Positions 1 through 9,765 of a stretch of 64,000 nt of DNA are shown here, piece by piece; positions within the stretch are counted from its first letter, which is position 1, and every line of letters starts with the position of its first letter. This DNA comes from Burhinus oedicnemus (taxonomy: Eukaryota; Chordata; Aves; Charadriiformes; Burhinidae). The position numbers and the translations under genes are program-made. The stretch is from the NCBI GenBank assembly GCA_008921705.1, contig VFFE01007644.1, positions 2,004,871 through 2,068,870 of the forward strand, given 5' to 3'. The notes beneath the pieces were generated by a model. That model was not told where the DNA came from. It was given only the letters and a program-made list of their open reading frames with translations, and searched no databases.

Positions 1-700
1 ATGGGAACCAGCATCATTCGCCTTACCATTGCCGATCCATGCCGAGCCACCATCGCCCGGTACCGAGAGGAGAGCCGGGCAGCGAGGACAGCCCTGCGCC
101 CCGTCCCGCGGCACGCCGGGCCAAGGCCAGCCCGGGGGCGCAGGGGCACCGCACCGGTACTGGGGGAGGCTGGCCTGGGCGCCCCGAAAACCACCAAGCT
201 CTTGCCGTGAGGTCAACAAGCCCGTCCCTGAAGGAGTGCTGGTGAAATACAGGAAAATATCTGGAGGTACAGCTGCGTTAGAAGAGCTACTTTTCATTGT
301 GTAACGTGCTCCTCGTCATTCCGCTCCTCCTGCGCAGCGCTACATGCATTGCCTGGAGCCGAGTATCGCAGTCAAACGGTGGTGGGTGTTTCTGCTCTTA
401 ATTTAGCCAGAACAGATGATCAACCGCCCGCGTTCTGTGCGTGTCGAGTTGTCCTTTTCGTGTCAGAAAATGTGCTCTTCCTATATTCATATATGCAAAT
501 TTTGTATTAAATACTTAATTTTTTTCTTCCTCCAAAGCCGATCTCTCAGTACTCACAAGTACCTACTAAAAATACTCGGAGCAGAATCTGTAGCATTATT
601 TTCCAGAATCCGCGTTCCCACACCGGGGCTGCACGGATACGATCTGCAGCAGGGGGCAGATGACCAGCGCCAAAGAACCTCTGCTCACCCACCTTTAGTT
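1..700. other. Left flank, no gene resolved
   Basis: The first 240 bases are GC- and CpG-rich and the next 450 are AT-rich, with stretches resembling TATA or MEF2 sites near 709-770. Short open frames occur on both strands but show no recognisable protein. Conserved synteny with mammals would put FAM217B, transcribed leftward, at or beyond this edge, so a non-coding 5' exon of it could lie here. I cannot identify one. Confidence 0.4.
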
Positions 701-779
701 TTGTTGCAGTGCTATTTATACATTTATATTCATATTCACGGCTGTATCTATTTATTGATCCACTCCTACTCCTTAACCG

Positions 780-1625
780 CCCCCCCCCACTCCCCGCCCC
801 GCCGGCGGAGGGCGCCGGGCGCCCGTCCCAGCGCCCCCCGGACCCCGCTCCCTCCCGGCACGCACCGGCCGTTCCCGCCCGACGCCAGGACCGGCGGGCA
901 GCTCGTTCATTAACGGACCGCCTCAAGGCGTTTTCGGCCCCTCCGCTCCCCCCGCCCCCGCTACCTGCCTCTGCCTCGGCCTCTACCGGCAACTACGGGC
1001 AGGCCGCGGGCGGCGACGCCGGGCGCGCACTGCGCAGGCGCGGCGGCGGCGCGCACAGCGGGCGGGGCTCCGCGCATGCGCCGCGGGGCGGCCGTGCCGG
1101 GGCGGCGGGCGGACCGTGCGGCCGATGTGGGCTGTGGAGTCCCCAAAGGCGGGTCCCTCCCCCTCCGGCCGCAGGGCTGAGCCTGCCGCCGCCCCGCCCG
1201 ACAGCCCCTGCCGGGACAGCCCCTGCAGCAGCTCCGGCTCCCTCCCGCCCGACAGCCTCCAGGCCTTCCCCAGCCTGGGCAGCCCTCGCGAGTCGCCCAG
1301 CATCCAGTGTGACAGCCTGGAGTGTCCCTGCTGCTGCGGGAGCCCGGGGTCGGTGGGCGCCTACGAGGACAGCCTGCAGGCCCCCCGCACCGCCTGTACG
1401 GGCCGAGCGTGCTTTCGGGCGCACCGCGGCCAGCCCCGGGCGTCCAGCGACCTCTCCGACAGCCTGGAGCCCTTCGCTGCCCAGCACGACAGCCTCCAGT
1501 CGGTCTCCAGCCTGCGGGAGAGCTTCAGGTCCTCCAGCATCAAGGGTGACAGCCTTGAGTCCCTTTCCAGCCTGAGCAACGGGTCCACCGGCCAGCACAG
1601 CGACCTCGAGTTTCCCAGCCAGTGA
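780..1625. promoter_or_regulatory. PPP1R3D: CpG island and promoter of PPP1R3D, possibly bidirectional
   Basis: Very GC-rich, CpG-dense DNA. A palindromic NRF1 site (GCGCATGCGC) lies at 1072-1081, an Sp1 box (GGGCGGGGC) at 1060-1068, and a degenerate NRF1-like site near 1030-1041. No TATA box stands near them. These elements place a probable start site around 1085-1115, just upstream of the ATG at 1125. In mammals PPP1R3D and FAM217B are divergent from a shared CpG region, so this island may also drive a leftward transcript. Confidence 0.7.
1125..1621 (+). CDS. Candidate first coding exon of PPP1R3D with in-phase Asp-Ser-Leu repeats
   Basis: An open frame starts at ATG 1125 and reads 166 codons to a TGA at 1623-1625. 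It is Ser/Pro/Cys-rich. It carries DSP twice and then DSL(Q/E) six times, at nucleotides 1200, 1215, 1251, 1311, 1368, 1458, 1488 and 1548. All gaps are multiples of three although irregular. A longer internal duplication reads RESPSIQCDSLEC and RESFRSSSIKGDSLES. The sequence CA|GTGAGA gives a donor at 1622. A branch-like CTGAC at 1841-1845, a T-rich tract and AAG give an acceptor at 1864. Removing 1622-1864 deletes the stop and joins CA+A (Gln) directly onto the PPP1R3D ATG in the same frame, predicting a 473-residue protein. I recognise no known family in the repeat. The ATG context is weak (C at -3). Alternatives are a separate small gene, or a 5' UTR whose GC-rich frame happens to be open. 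Confidence 0.5.
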
Positions 1626-1864
1626 GACTGCCGTCATCTCCCCGTACAACGCGCTAGCCTCTGGTTCACTTCCAGCTGCTGCCAGAGCTTCCAGCTTTCT
1701 GCCCTTCGTTCAGCAGGCTACGTTGTTCCAGTTGATTCTTGCTGCATCCAGTGCAATAACCTCGAATACCGCCTCTGGCTGCCATTCCCAAGTTACATCC
1801 TTCAGAGAGGCAGTGCTGATTATTGCCTGCAGTGTTAACGCTGACTTTTTTGTCATCCATTAAG
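1622..1864 (+). other. PPP1R3D: Predicted 243-bp intron within PPP1R3D
   Basis: It begins GTGAGA and ends with a T-rich tract and AAG, with CTGAC about 20 bases before the acceptor. GC content falls sharply compared with the flanking exon. Splicing it out would keep frame across the junction. The acceptor AG ends two bases before the ATG at 1866, which is unusual for an unspliced single-exon gene and supports a real splice site. Confidence 0.55.
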
Positions 1865-1865
1865 A

Positions 1866-2789
1866 ATGGAGGTACGTGGTCCTCGGAGGAACCACAGCTA
1901 CCTCTCCGATCTCTATCAGAACATGTTACGGGCTGAAGAAGCACCGGGACGCGGGCAGCAGCAGCCCCCAGCAGTCCATACAGGTAGCAGCATGACTCTT
2001 TGGAGCAGTACCGCAGCCAAGGGGGACCCACAGCCAAATAAGCTTCAGAGCAGCACTTCCTCCAGCTGTGATCCAGCGTTACGGCCTATCATACGTCGCC
2101 GAGCCAGATCTTTGCCGACATCGCCCACAAGGAGGAAGTGGGCAGCAGTGCAGTGTCAAGTTCCTGGATGCCAGAGTCGCATGAACCGGGTGAGATTTGC
2201 TGATGCTTTGGGCTTGGAGCTCACTGAAGTGAAAGTCTTCCAGACCGGGGAGGATCCATCGATCCCCTTGCACGTCCTTTCCAGGCTCTCCATAAACTCA
2301 GACCTCTGGTACAGCAACTCAGACTTGGAGTTTACCATGCAGTGCTTGGTCCCTGACTTCCAGCAGCCTGCGGACTGTATGGATTTCTCCTCCCGACTTC
2401 AGGAGCAGCAGGTGTGTCTTGAACGAGTGACCAGCTCAGATTTGGGGCTCAGTGGCACCATCCAGGTTCGCAATGTTGCTTTTGAGAAGCAGGTATCTGT
2501 CCGATACACCTTCAACCAGTGGAAAAGCCTCCATGAAGTGTGTGCTCGTTGGCACAGTAGCATCCCTGAGAAAAACGGGCAGGGCCAGGTTGATGTTTTC
2601 ACTTTCTTTCTCCCTGTGCCTCCTTTCCTCCTTCAGCTGTGCTCTGTAGTCCAGTTTGCAGCAAGATACCAAGTCAACGGCTGGGAGTATTGGGATAACA
2701 ACAGAGGGAAAAACTACAGTCTTACCTGCCGGAGTCACCCCCTTAAGATGCCTAGAGAATGTGAGGAGAGCTGGATCCACTTCATCTGA
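1866..2789 (+). CDS. PPP1R3D: Protein phosphatase 1 regulatory subunit 3D (glycogen-targeting subunit R6)
   Basis: Reads 307 residues from ATG 1866, against 299 for human R6 as I recall it. The protein tethers PP1 catalytic subunit to glycogen, promoting dephosphorylation of glycogen synthase and related enzymes. The PP1-docking RVRF lies at residues 108-111, followed by the family's ADALGLEL. A 14-3-3-type motif RRARSLP is at 78-84. The CBM21 carbohydrate-binding domain spans about 165-290, with FEKQVSVRYTFNQW (206-219) and WDNN (276-279). The C-terminus ends ESWIHFI as in mammals. The first 60 residues diverge from mammals, though GPR..SYLSDL is alignable. Mammalian R6 is a single coding exon. 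Here the ATG sits directly after a good splice acceptor, so the true N-terminus may continue into the upstream repeat exon. Confidence 0.96.
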   Translation: MEVRGPRRNHSYLSDLYQNMLRAEEAPGRGQQQPPAVHTGSSMTLWSSTAAKGDPQPNKLQSSTSSSCDPALRPIIRRRARSLPTSPTRRKWAAVQCQVPGCQSRMNRVRFADALGLELTEVKVFQTGEDPSIPLHVLSRLSINSDLWYSNSDLEFTMQCLVPDFQQPADCMDFSSRLQEQQVCLERVTSSDLGLSGTIQVRNVAFEKQVSVRYTFNQWKSLHEVCARWHSSIPEKNGQGQVDVFTFFLPVPPFLLQLCSVVQFAARYQVNGWEYWDNNRGKNYSLTCRSHPLKMPRECEESWIHFI

Positions 2790-3263
2790 GCAGCTTGTCA
2801 GTAGTCTCGGTGGCACTCTCGTCCTTGGCCTGGCTCTCTGCTCCTATGGCAACAGTCTCCTTTTTGAAACCTGCCAAACCTGGCAAAGCGTTGCAGGGCA
2901 GGGATGTAGCTAATGTCCCGTACAAACTGTTCTAAACCTCTCAGAAAGTAAAAAGGGCCAAAATGTGTATTGAGTTACATCCGTTGAAGGCCTGTGTGAT
3001 TTCCTAGTGTATGAATCGGTGCAGAATGATTCCAAGGGGTGCTCTCAGGCTACCAGAGAGCAAAACAACACACTTCATGTTGCTATTAATATTCTAGATT
3101 GCATAGAATATTTCTAACTGATCTATTTTACCATTTTGTACTATTTTCTAAATGGGCAGTGTGGCTTTTCTGGTTTTGTTTCTAATTATCTCACCAAGTC
3201 TGGGCACTATTCCATCTATGCATAATTTGGATGGCAGACACCATAGGGAAGTACTTGTATTTT

Positions 3264-3287
3264 TATATATATATATATATATATATA
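3264..3287. repeat. (TA)n microsatellite
   Basis: About twelve uninterrupted TA units in the presumed PPP1R3D 3' UTR; likely length-variable. Confidence 0.9.
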
Positions 3288-3397
3288 ATTAAGACTGTAA
3301 CCATGTTAAATATTTCTGTTAATATTTGGGTTGGAAATTAAATGTTATTAGGAGCAAAACATACATGAAAATTTCCCATCAGCCCCTCTGTTTCCCT

Positions 3398-3420
3398 AAA
3401 AAAAAAAAAAAAAAAAAAAA
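3398..3420. repeat. A23 homopolymer
   Basis: Twenty-three consecutive A on the plus strand. No clear retroposed body or target-site duplication was recognised beside it. Confidence 0.9.
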
Positions 3421-4008
3421 GTTGCCTTTTCTTATCTCCAGTAGGCAGCAGGAATGATTGTTACCAAAGTTGGTGTAAGGAAGATCTTAGTAAGTTCTCA
3501 TCTTCAGGTGGTGCACTAGTAGGCTTTTTCTCTAAGTGGTGGTACAGGAATTGTCCTTTCCTTGGCACTTGTTTTTACTAAGGGAAACTAGAGCAATTTT
3601 GCACTTATGTTGCAATTACAGTTGAAGATCTCAAAGTACTGTATGAATGCTAATGATCTTACACTGTTACCCGAAACAGGTAATTTATAAATCAAGAAAT
3701 GGATATGAGAGAGAGACATATATAAAGACAATACAGGGGGCTGGTTACAGAGCCTTGGAGTAGTACACTAGAACCCTAAAACCTGGCTCCCTGTTCCCAG
3801 GCATCCTAGTACTACGGCAGTAGTACCTTTGCAACACAAAGTGGGAACTTCAAAGCAAAATTAAGTTACATGGACCCATAAACAGAATCTCTTCTGCAGC
3901 AGGGTGAGCACAATAACACTTACACGCACTCTTCCCATGCCTCTTGCTCTGCCACTTTCAGTCTGTGGTTTAAGATTGGTGACAGGCTTAAATCTAGTAA
4001 GTGAAAGA

Positions 4009-4051
4009 TTGAAAGTATATCTACATAGGGTATGTTAAGAGAGCGTCCATC
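4009..4051 (+). repeat. 43-bp direct repeat, copy A
   Basis: Matches 6949-6991 at 42 of 43 positions; the single difference is C at 4044 versus T at 6984. The copies are 2940 bp apart and their flanks do not match. No known repeat family was recognised. Confidence 0.9.
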
Positions 4052-5325
4052 ATGCTGTCCATGATTTTTTTCATATGTATTCATCACTGCATGCAAAGTT
4101 TAGCTTTAGACATGTAGCATAAATTTTCAAAACCGGCTGGCTGGATGTATTAGAAGAGCTGCTTTTTAGAAGGATTATGCTATGAAAATCAGACCACTTA
4201 TTCAGGCACCTTATTTTGGATTGCTGCTTATTCATCAAAATCACAAGTTGTTTTTAAAATCACAGTTGTAAGCAACCCACAGCCAAGTATATATTAGTCA
4301 AAAAAGTCTACTGAGTAATTCTGGAAGTGCAGAAACCTGAAGAAAATTCATGTGTCTGGCAACTTAATGTTACTGCTTAGTTTTGATACCCAGTTAGCAG
4401 AGCTAGGATTTCAAGCGAAGAAGCTGCCGGGTTCCATTACTCTTTGGCTTTCAAAGGAACCGAAGTCATGAATGATAATTCTATGAGCTGCTGAGCAGCT
4501 CTTGTAGAGTACTGAGAAAAAATCCTTTTTGAAACCATTGAGAATTGACTGTGTTGTCTGCTTTAACTTTGTATTGGAGCACTGTGAGGTTGAATATTTA
4601 AGTTGAAATTGTTTTGAAGAGGAGGAGGTGAGCCTGAGGTGCAGATGCCAACTATAGAGAGGAAAGAGTGCTGCCTGCTTTCAGTCCACCTGTGTTGTTT
4701 CCTGTATGTGCATAAGAGAAGTCACCATTACCAATCTGGCAGCAACTCTTCTCTCCTAGGAAAATCAATGCAGTGAACTGGAAGTCTAGTCTTCCTTATA
4801 TGGCACAAAAAATGAGATCTGTGTAAGAAGGGGTGCTATCTAATTGTAAGGTTTTTTTGCCTCCTATGGTGGGCTTCATATGACTAAATGACATATGATG
4901 ATATAGGACATAACATATCTGAACCAGTCAACCTACGCTCTTCATAGTCAATGGAGATGTTTTCACTATAGTTAGCAAATTACCTGTGGTGTGACAAACT
5001 GTGTCATCTCTGCTGAGTGCAGGGAGAACACTGTGGGACTAGTTCTGCCATACTGCAATTCTCAGCATTAGAGCAGGTTGTGCCAAATTGTGCCAGAGTC
5101 TGTAGATGTCAAGTTAGATGAGCAGAAATACGCCTTCAGTGACTGCAGAAGAATCTTTCTTGGCATGAATTGAAATTGCATACCCTTACTTTGGTGAAAC
5201 TTGCTCTTTCTAAGGAATTACACTAAAGTTTATCCAGTATTGCTAAAGTCCATAGAAGTGGCATTTTATGTACTTGTCATTGAAGTAAGAAGAAAACGGA
5301 CACATGCACAGAAGCACTTGTGCTG

Positions 5326-5331
5326 AATAAA
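5326..5331 (+). terminator. PPP1R3D: Candidate polyadenylation signal of PPP1R3D
   Basis: AATAAA with T-rich sequence downstream, 2.5 kb after the stop codon. Confidence 0.5.
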
Positions 5332-6948
5332 AGGCACTATTTTAAAGTATTGTTCCCCCCCTCTTTCCCCCTCCCTCCCAAATTTCTGTATTTCTTCCGT
5401 CAGCAAATACACTGAATTGCCTCGCAGCACACCATTAAAAATCCCTCTCTTATGAGACTGGTATTTGACACCAGTTTACAGTGCAATACTTGGCTTACTG
5501 GCAGAAGGACGCTGTTGCCATCTTCTGGGAGGGACTCCTGCACTAGCAAATGTCAGATCTGAGTGTTACTGCAGGCAGGGACAGATGATGTAAAGCTGAG
5601 CCTGTCAGTTTAAAGGTTAATGTCATGTATACCACAGTGTCAGAGAGATGAGAAATGAATGTCTGAGCAATATGAGTTTGGCTTGTATTGTCTTCCTTCT
5701 GCAACCTCTCAGGGTATTTGCAGGTGCAAAATTTGAATACTAAAGTATTATTCCAAGTTTGCCTTTTCTCTCTTTGCTTGTCTTGCACTGCTAGAGAAGA
5801 ACTGACAGTAGCTGTTACTAAACCGGTTGTCTGGCACTGAGAGTGATCTCTGGGTTAAGCTGTTAAACATTCACACATGAGTACTGGCACCTGTTGCACG
5901 GAAGATGAAATTTGTATTTATGTTTTCCTGTCACACTCAGTAGTACACATCAGAAGGATTCTAGTTGACAAAAAAGGGATTAAGCCATTGAGTAGTGGTA
6001 ATATGCACCTGTCGTGAAGGTAAACTTAGGTCCACCTTTATAAGTTCTCAGGACAACTTGACTGCTTGCACTGTGTTCAAGTTGAGCACTTCCCTTATAA
6101 TGAAGATTTTGTAAAAGTGAATTCTTCACAAGGGTTACTGCCATACAATGCACTTTTAAAAACCTGTATTTATTATAGTCATACAATAAATTAATGTCTA
6201 GTGGTCCACATTTTAAGGTTCTTTCAAGCATGTTTTTTAAAGAAACATATGGAATCCATGTAAATGAGAGGGGATGTCTTTCCTGATTAAATGTCTTGCC
6301 CAGAATAAACTACATTACACAGTATATCAATAAAGCACATATGCTAGACAAAAGGTCATTTTGTTTTAGTGCAGAGTTGTACAATTGCAAAGTGCTTAAT
6401 GCAGTTTTAAAAAAATAAAACTATGGCTATTGTAATACAAAAGATTGTAATAAAAACTTCACAATTTTATGTTGTTTTTGTCAAATGGTACTCCTGTCAA
6501 CAGTTAAGAAAACTCATGAGGCAACTTAGTGCTGAGTTGTCACTCACAGAGCAACATGCTCAGGAAAGTAAGGTGGGTTTGAGTTGCCAAAAAATGAACA
6601 ACACTTGATAAAAATAGTGATTGCTCTGTATAGCTGCAAAAATGACCAGACTGCCACTTCTTACATGGAATTTGCTGTCATTTCACCTGAGTTCTGTGCA
6701 TGCAACACCTGCAGGATTAAGATGTAATGTTGGAAAAAGGCACACTGCCAGTTGATTCTAATATGATTTCATGGAAAAGAAGATAAAGGGGTTTTCTTCT
6801 AATAGCACTTTACAAAGCTGTGCTAGACTATACTTAACATGTGAATTTCTGAGCCTCACAGTTGTGTTATTCTTTCTTCCATTTGTTCTTTCAGTTCATT
6901 CCTGCAGTCTTTCCTCTCAATCCGTGTTCTTTTTCACTCACAGGTTTC

Positions 6949-6991
6949 TTGAAAGTATATCTACATAGGGTATGTTAAGAGAGTGTCCATC
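6949..6991 (+). repeat. 43-bp direct repeat, copy B
   Basis: Second copy of the element at 4009-4051, same orientation, one substitution. It lies in non-coding DNA between the PPP1R3D 3' end and SYCP2. Confidence 0.9.
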
Positions 6992-8689
6992 TCTACAGTA
7001 ACTGATTTATCCTCCATCTCCATCAGTGCCAAGCATTTACTTGATACAGTTCAAGATTTGAATAATCTGTTGCCAGATTTCTTCTAAAGCAAAACAGAGA
7101 CATTTAACTAGAAGACACAATTAATAAAGACACATACTACCGGTTCCTTTTTAATGGGTGTTAATAACTTCAACACTGCGTTGTCAAAGTTGCTTGGGGA
7201 AAAGATGATTATTGCAAATCACAGTTTAAATACATGGGAATATCTCTTATGCTAAATTGTTTAAGAATGTCAATGTCACTTTTTATCACAAAGTATACAG
7301 ATTATGTGTTATAAATATATGCATGTAGCTGCATAAACTAGGGTGCTTTTAGAAAGCATGGTATTATAATATCTTGTCTTTATGACTCTTGTTTTTCCAT
7401 TTTCCCATACTACTGATCTGAATCAGAACTAGCAGTACCACCTTAGTTGTCATAACTTTACCCACTGAAATGGAGTATTAAGTATCACGTAGAAATAAAT
7501 ACAGCAACCACAGTGTAGACTAACCAGGAGACCAGCAAAGGATAAAGATAGTGGTCTTTGATTTTAGCGTATCACTTGAAAACAATGTGAATTTGTTTTA
7601 CCTTGGCGGGTGGGGGGTGTGTGGGGATGTGTGTAAGAGTATTTAAGAGAAGGACTGGCTTTTGCTGTGAACATCCAACCATCCGGTTTATCTTACAGGT
7701 AGTTAGTGTTATTTTTAATATAGGTGTTATTTTCACATATAGTTTCAAATTCATAGTTTCTTTGTATTTATCTTGCAAAGAAAAAGCAATTAAATTCCAA
7801 CTTGTAGTAATAGTAATATGCTAACAGTCAATTGTAACTATGGTACTTAATTTAGTGTATCATCAGTGCTCAATAAAATATTGTATGTACTTTACAGCAT
7901 TGCCTGGTAAAGGCACAGAACGGCGAGTCTAAACGATTAGTCATTTGTCAACACGAGTCTAATGTTAGTACTGACTTCTTTCCTGATTTGGCTTTCTCCT
8001 TGTGATCTCAGATCTGCAGCTATTTCAGCTGACACTTGGTATTAAAACTGTTGGCATCAACGCTTCTGAACCTTCTCAGTTCTACATACAACGGCAGCTG
8101 TGCCAAAGATTGGTTATATTGACCGGTACAATGTTTTCCAGTACCTGTAATGAAGGTATGTATTTCTGCGACTGCAGTGGAGAAAGGGTCCCTGTACACA
8201 GTGCTACCCTACCCTACAGACAGTTTTGCTTCCATTGCTTCTGAAATTTTTACACATAGTTGCCATATCTGTGGCCCAAATAATTTCACTGCTCGTTCCA
8301 GACTGTTAAATGCGTAACTTGATAAAAATTCTGCTTTCTGTTGACCTCCCTTCTGCTAACCAAACCAAACAGACCTCAGAGAATGAGAAATGACTACTGT
8401 AGCCTCCCAGCCACCTCCGCCTGGTGAGGAGGGAAAGTGTGGGATCCACTTCTCCCGTACTTTAAGGCTCGCTTTTCTTTTGCTATGGATTATGAGTAAG
8501 GCTGTTCTTTACAAGATCTGAAAGTCTGTGGATAGTCTAAGCCTGCGTGTATGCTAATGTGACTGGTAAGGGAAAGCATCAGATGCAAATCGGCTTTAAT
8601 TACCTCCGCATCATATGATGAAAGCAGAGTTCAGAATTCAGTTTTCATACAAAACTTCTGATGCTCCAAGTTCCTCGTGCAAACTTTCG

Positions 8690-8870
8690 TCCCCCGCAGG
8701 TTTCTCCGTAGGCTGTACTGCAGCTCTGCCCACCGGGCGCCCGGCCGGGACGTGGCGGTGGGCACGGGGCACCCAGCCCCGGCTGCGCACCCTCCGCGGC
8801 ACGCTGGGCACCGCCGGCGGGACACCCCACTCCTCACACCGCCGCTCGCGCTCCGCTGTTACGGTCACAG
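8690..8870. promoter_or_regulatory. Small GC/CpG-rich patch upstream of SYCP2
   Basis: A sharply bounded CpG-rich block in AT-rich DNA, roughly 0.6 kb upstream of the main SYCP2 CpG island and separated from it by a CR1 copy. It could be an upstream promoter or regulatory island. No reading frame in it is convincing. Confidence 0.4.
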
Positions 8871-9021
8871 CCGGCCGTATTTTCAATACTTTCTGTACAG
8901 CTTTTTTGCCTTTTATAGCATTGTTTTCTTTCTTATTTTAGGAAGTCTGTGGTGTTAGTTTGCCATGAAGCCCTGCTGCCTTGCAGACGTACCTGCACCA
9001 GAGCTGTCCCTCAGTGAGTGC

Positions 9022-9249
9022 AAGGTTTAGATTGGACATTGGGAAAAATTCCTTCACCGAAAGGGTTATCAAGCATTGGCACAGGCTGCCCAGCGGACCG
9101 GTGGAATCGCCATCCCTGGAGGTATTTAAAAGCCGGGCAGACGTGGTGCTGAGGGACGTGGTTTAGTGGTGGGTTTGGCAGTGTTAGGTTGATGGTTGGA
9201 CTCAATAATCTTAAAAGGTCCCTTCCAGCCTAGGTGATTCTATGATTTC
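9022..9249 (+). mobile_element. CR1 non-LTR retrotransposon, 5'-truncated 3' end
   Basis: Chicken-repeat-1 LINE tail. The end of the reverse-transcriptase frame is readable (FRLDIGKNSFTERV ... SPSLEVFKSRADVVLRD). It is followed by the standard 3' UTR with GGTCCCTTCCAGCC and the terminal ATTCTATGATT. CR1 copies are usually 5'-truncated and lack a poly(A) tail and target duplications, as here. Diagnostic of an avian or other sauropsid genome. Confidence 0.95.
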
Positions 9250-9399
9250 ATTTACCATTGCTGCAGGTTTATCTGCCATGAAAGGCGATTCTTCTCCTGC
9301 GTGGTCTGCCATTGCTGCTAATTCTAGGTATGCACGGAGATGCTTCCCGGTACTCTACTGGAATACGCGAGATTCAGCCTAAATTTTACCCCCGTATCC

Positions 9400-9765
9400 T
9401 TGAGGTAGCTCGGGGCGAGGCGGCGGCCTGAGGCGTGCCGCGGCACCGCCGCGGGAAAGCGCCGCCTCCTCCGCGGCGGCTGACCGGCTCGGCGAGACCG
9501 TGTCAGGTGCGGAGGGAGCAGAAACCGCTGCGCCCGCCTGCCTCAGGGTAAGGAAAACCCTCCTCCCGCCTCGCGTCTCCGACGGCGATTGGTCCGCGTG
9601 GCGCGCTCACCGGTAGTGATTGGCTGGAGACTACCGGCGCTGGGAGTGATTGGCCGGCGGGAAATAGCGCTTTTTCTCTGGCCGGGCGGTGAGGTGAGGG
9701 GCGCCATGCTGTGGGGTGCTTCTCTGCCTCCCAGCGGCCTGATGCTCTCCCGGCGGGGCGCGCCT
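9400..9765 (+). promoter_or_regulatory. SYCP2: SYCP2 CpG-island promoter with three CCAAT boxes and an E2F site
   Basis: CpG-rich block. Reverse-oriented CCAAT boxes (ATTGG) lie at 9588-9592, 9619-9623 and 9649-9653, spaced 31 and 30 bp, a typical NF-Y array. The E2F-type GGCGGGAAA is at 9656-9664. No TATA box is seen. Transcription probably starts about 9670-9760. E2F6 and its non-canonical Polycomb partners are known to silence meiotic genes in somatic cells through GGCGGGAA-like sites, which fits a germline gene. The 5' UTR exon boundary is not resolved. Confidence 0.75.

Larger units (their letters stand above)
2790..5350 (+). other. PPP1R3D: Probable long 3' UTR of PPP1R3D
   Basis: No coding potential. 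It contains a (TA)12 microsatellite at 3264-3287, a 23-base A tract at 3398-3420 and the first copy of a 43-bp direct repeat at 4009-4051. An AATAAA at 5326-5331, followed by T-rich sequence, is the first canonical polyadenylation signal after the stop codon. Mammalian R6 also has a long 3' UTR. The true end is uncertain, and later signals exist near 6304, 6329 and 7872. Confidence 0.5.
5351..8980. other. Intergenic DNA between PPP1R3D and the SYCP2 promoter region
   Basis: AT-rich, with only short open frames that show no conserved motif or splice structure. It holds copy B of the 43-bp repeat and several AATAAA strings. At its right end, about 8690-8870, is a compact GC-rich patch. No gene is seen. 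Confidence 0.7.

Noticed and set aside
709..1575. 288-residue plus-strand frame rich in Pro/Arg/Ala
   Set aside because: It is in another frame over the same GC-rich region, begins in AT-rich promoter DNA and has no motif or splice support.
993..1649. Long minus-strand open frame over the CpG island
   Set aside because: It is the antisense shadow of the DSL-repeat frame; GC-rich DNA lacks stops, and the repeat phase and Leu-codon variation fit the plus frame only.
8981..9166. 61-residue frame next to the SYCP2 promoter
   Set aside because: It is the end of the CR1 reverse-transcriptase frame, not a host gene.
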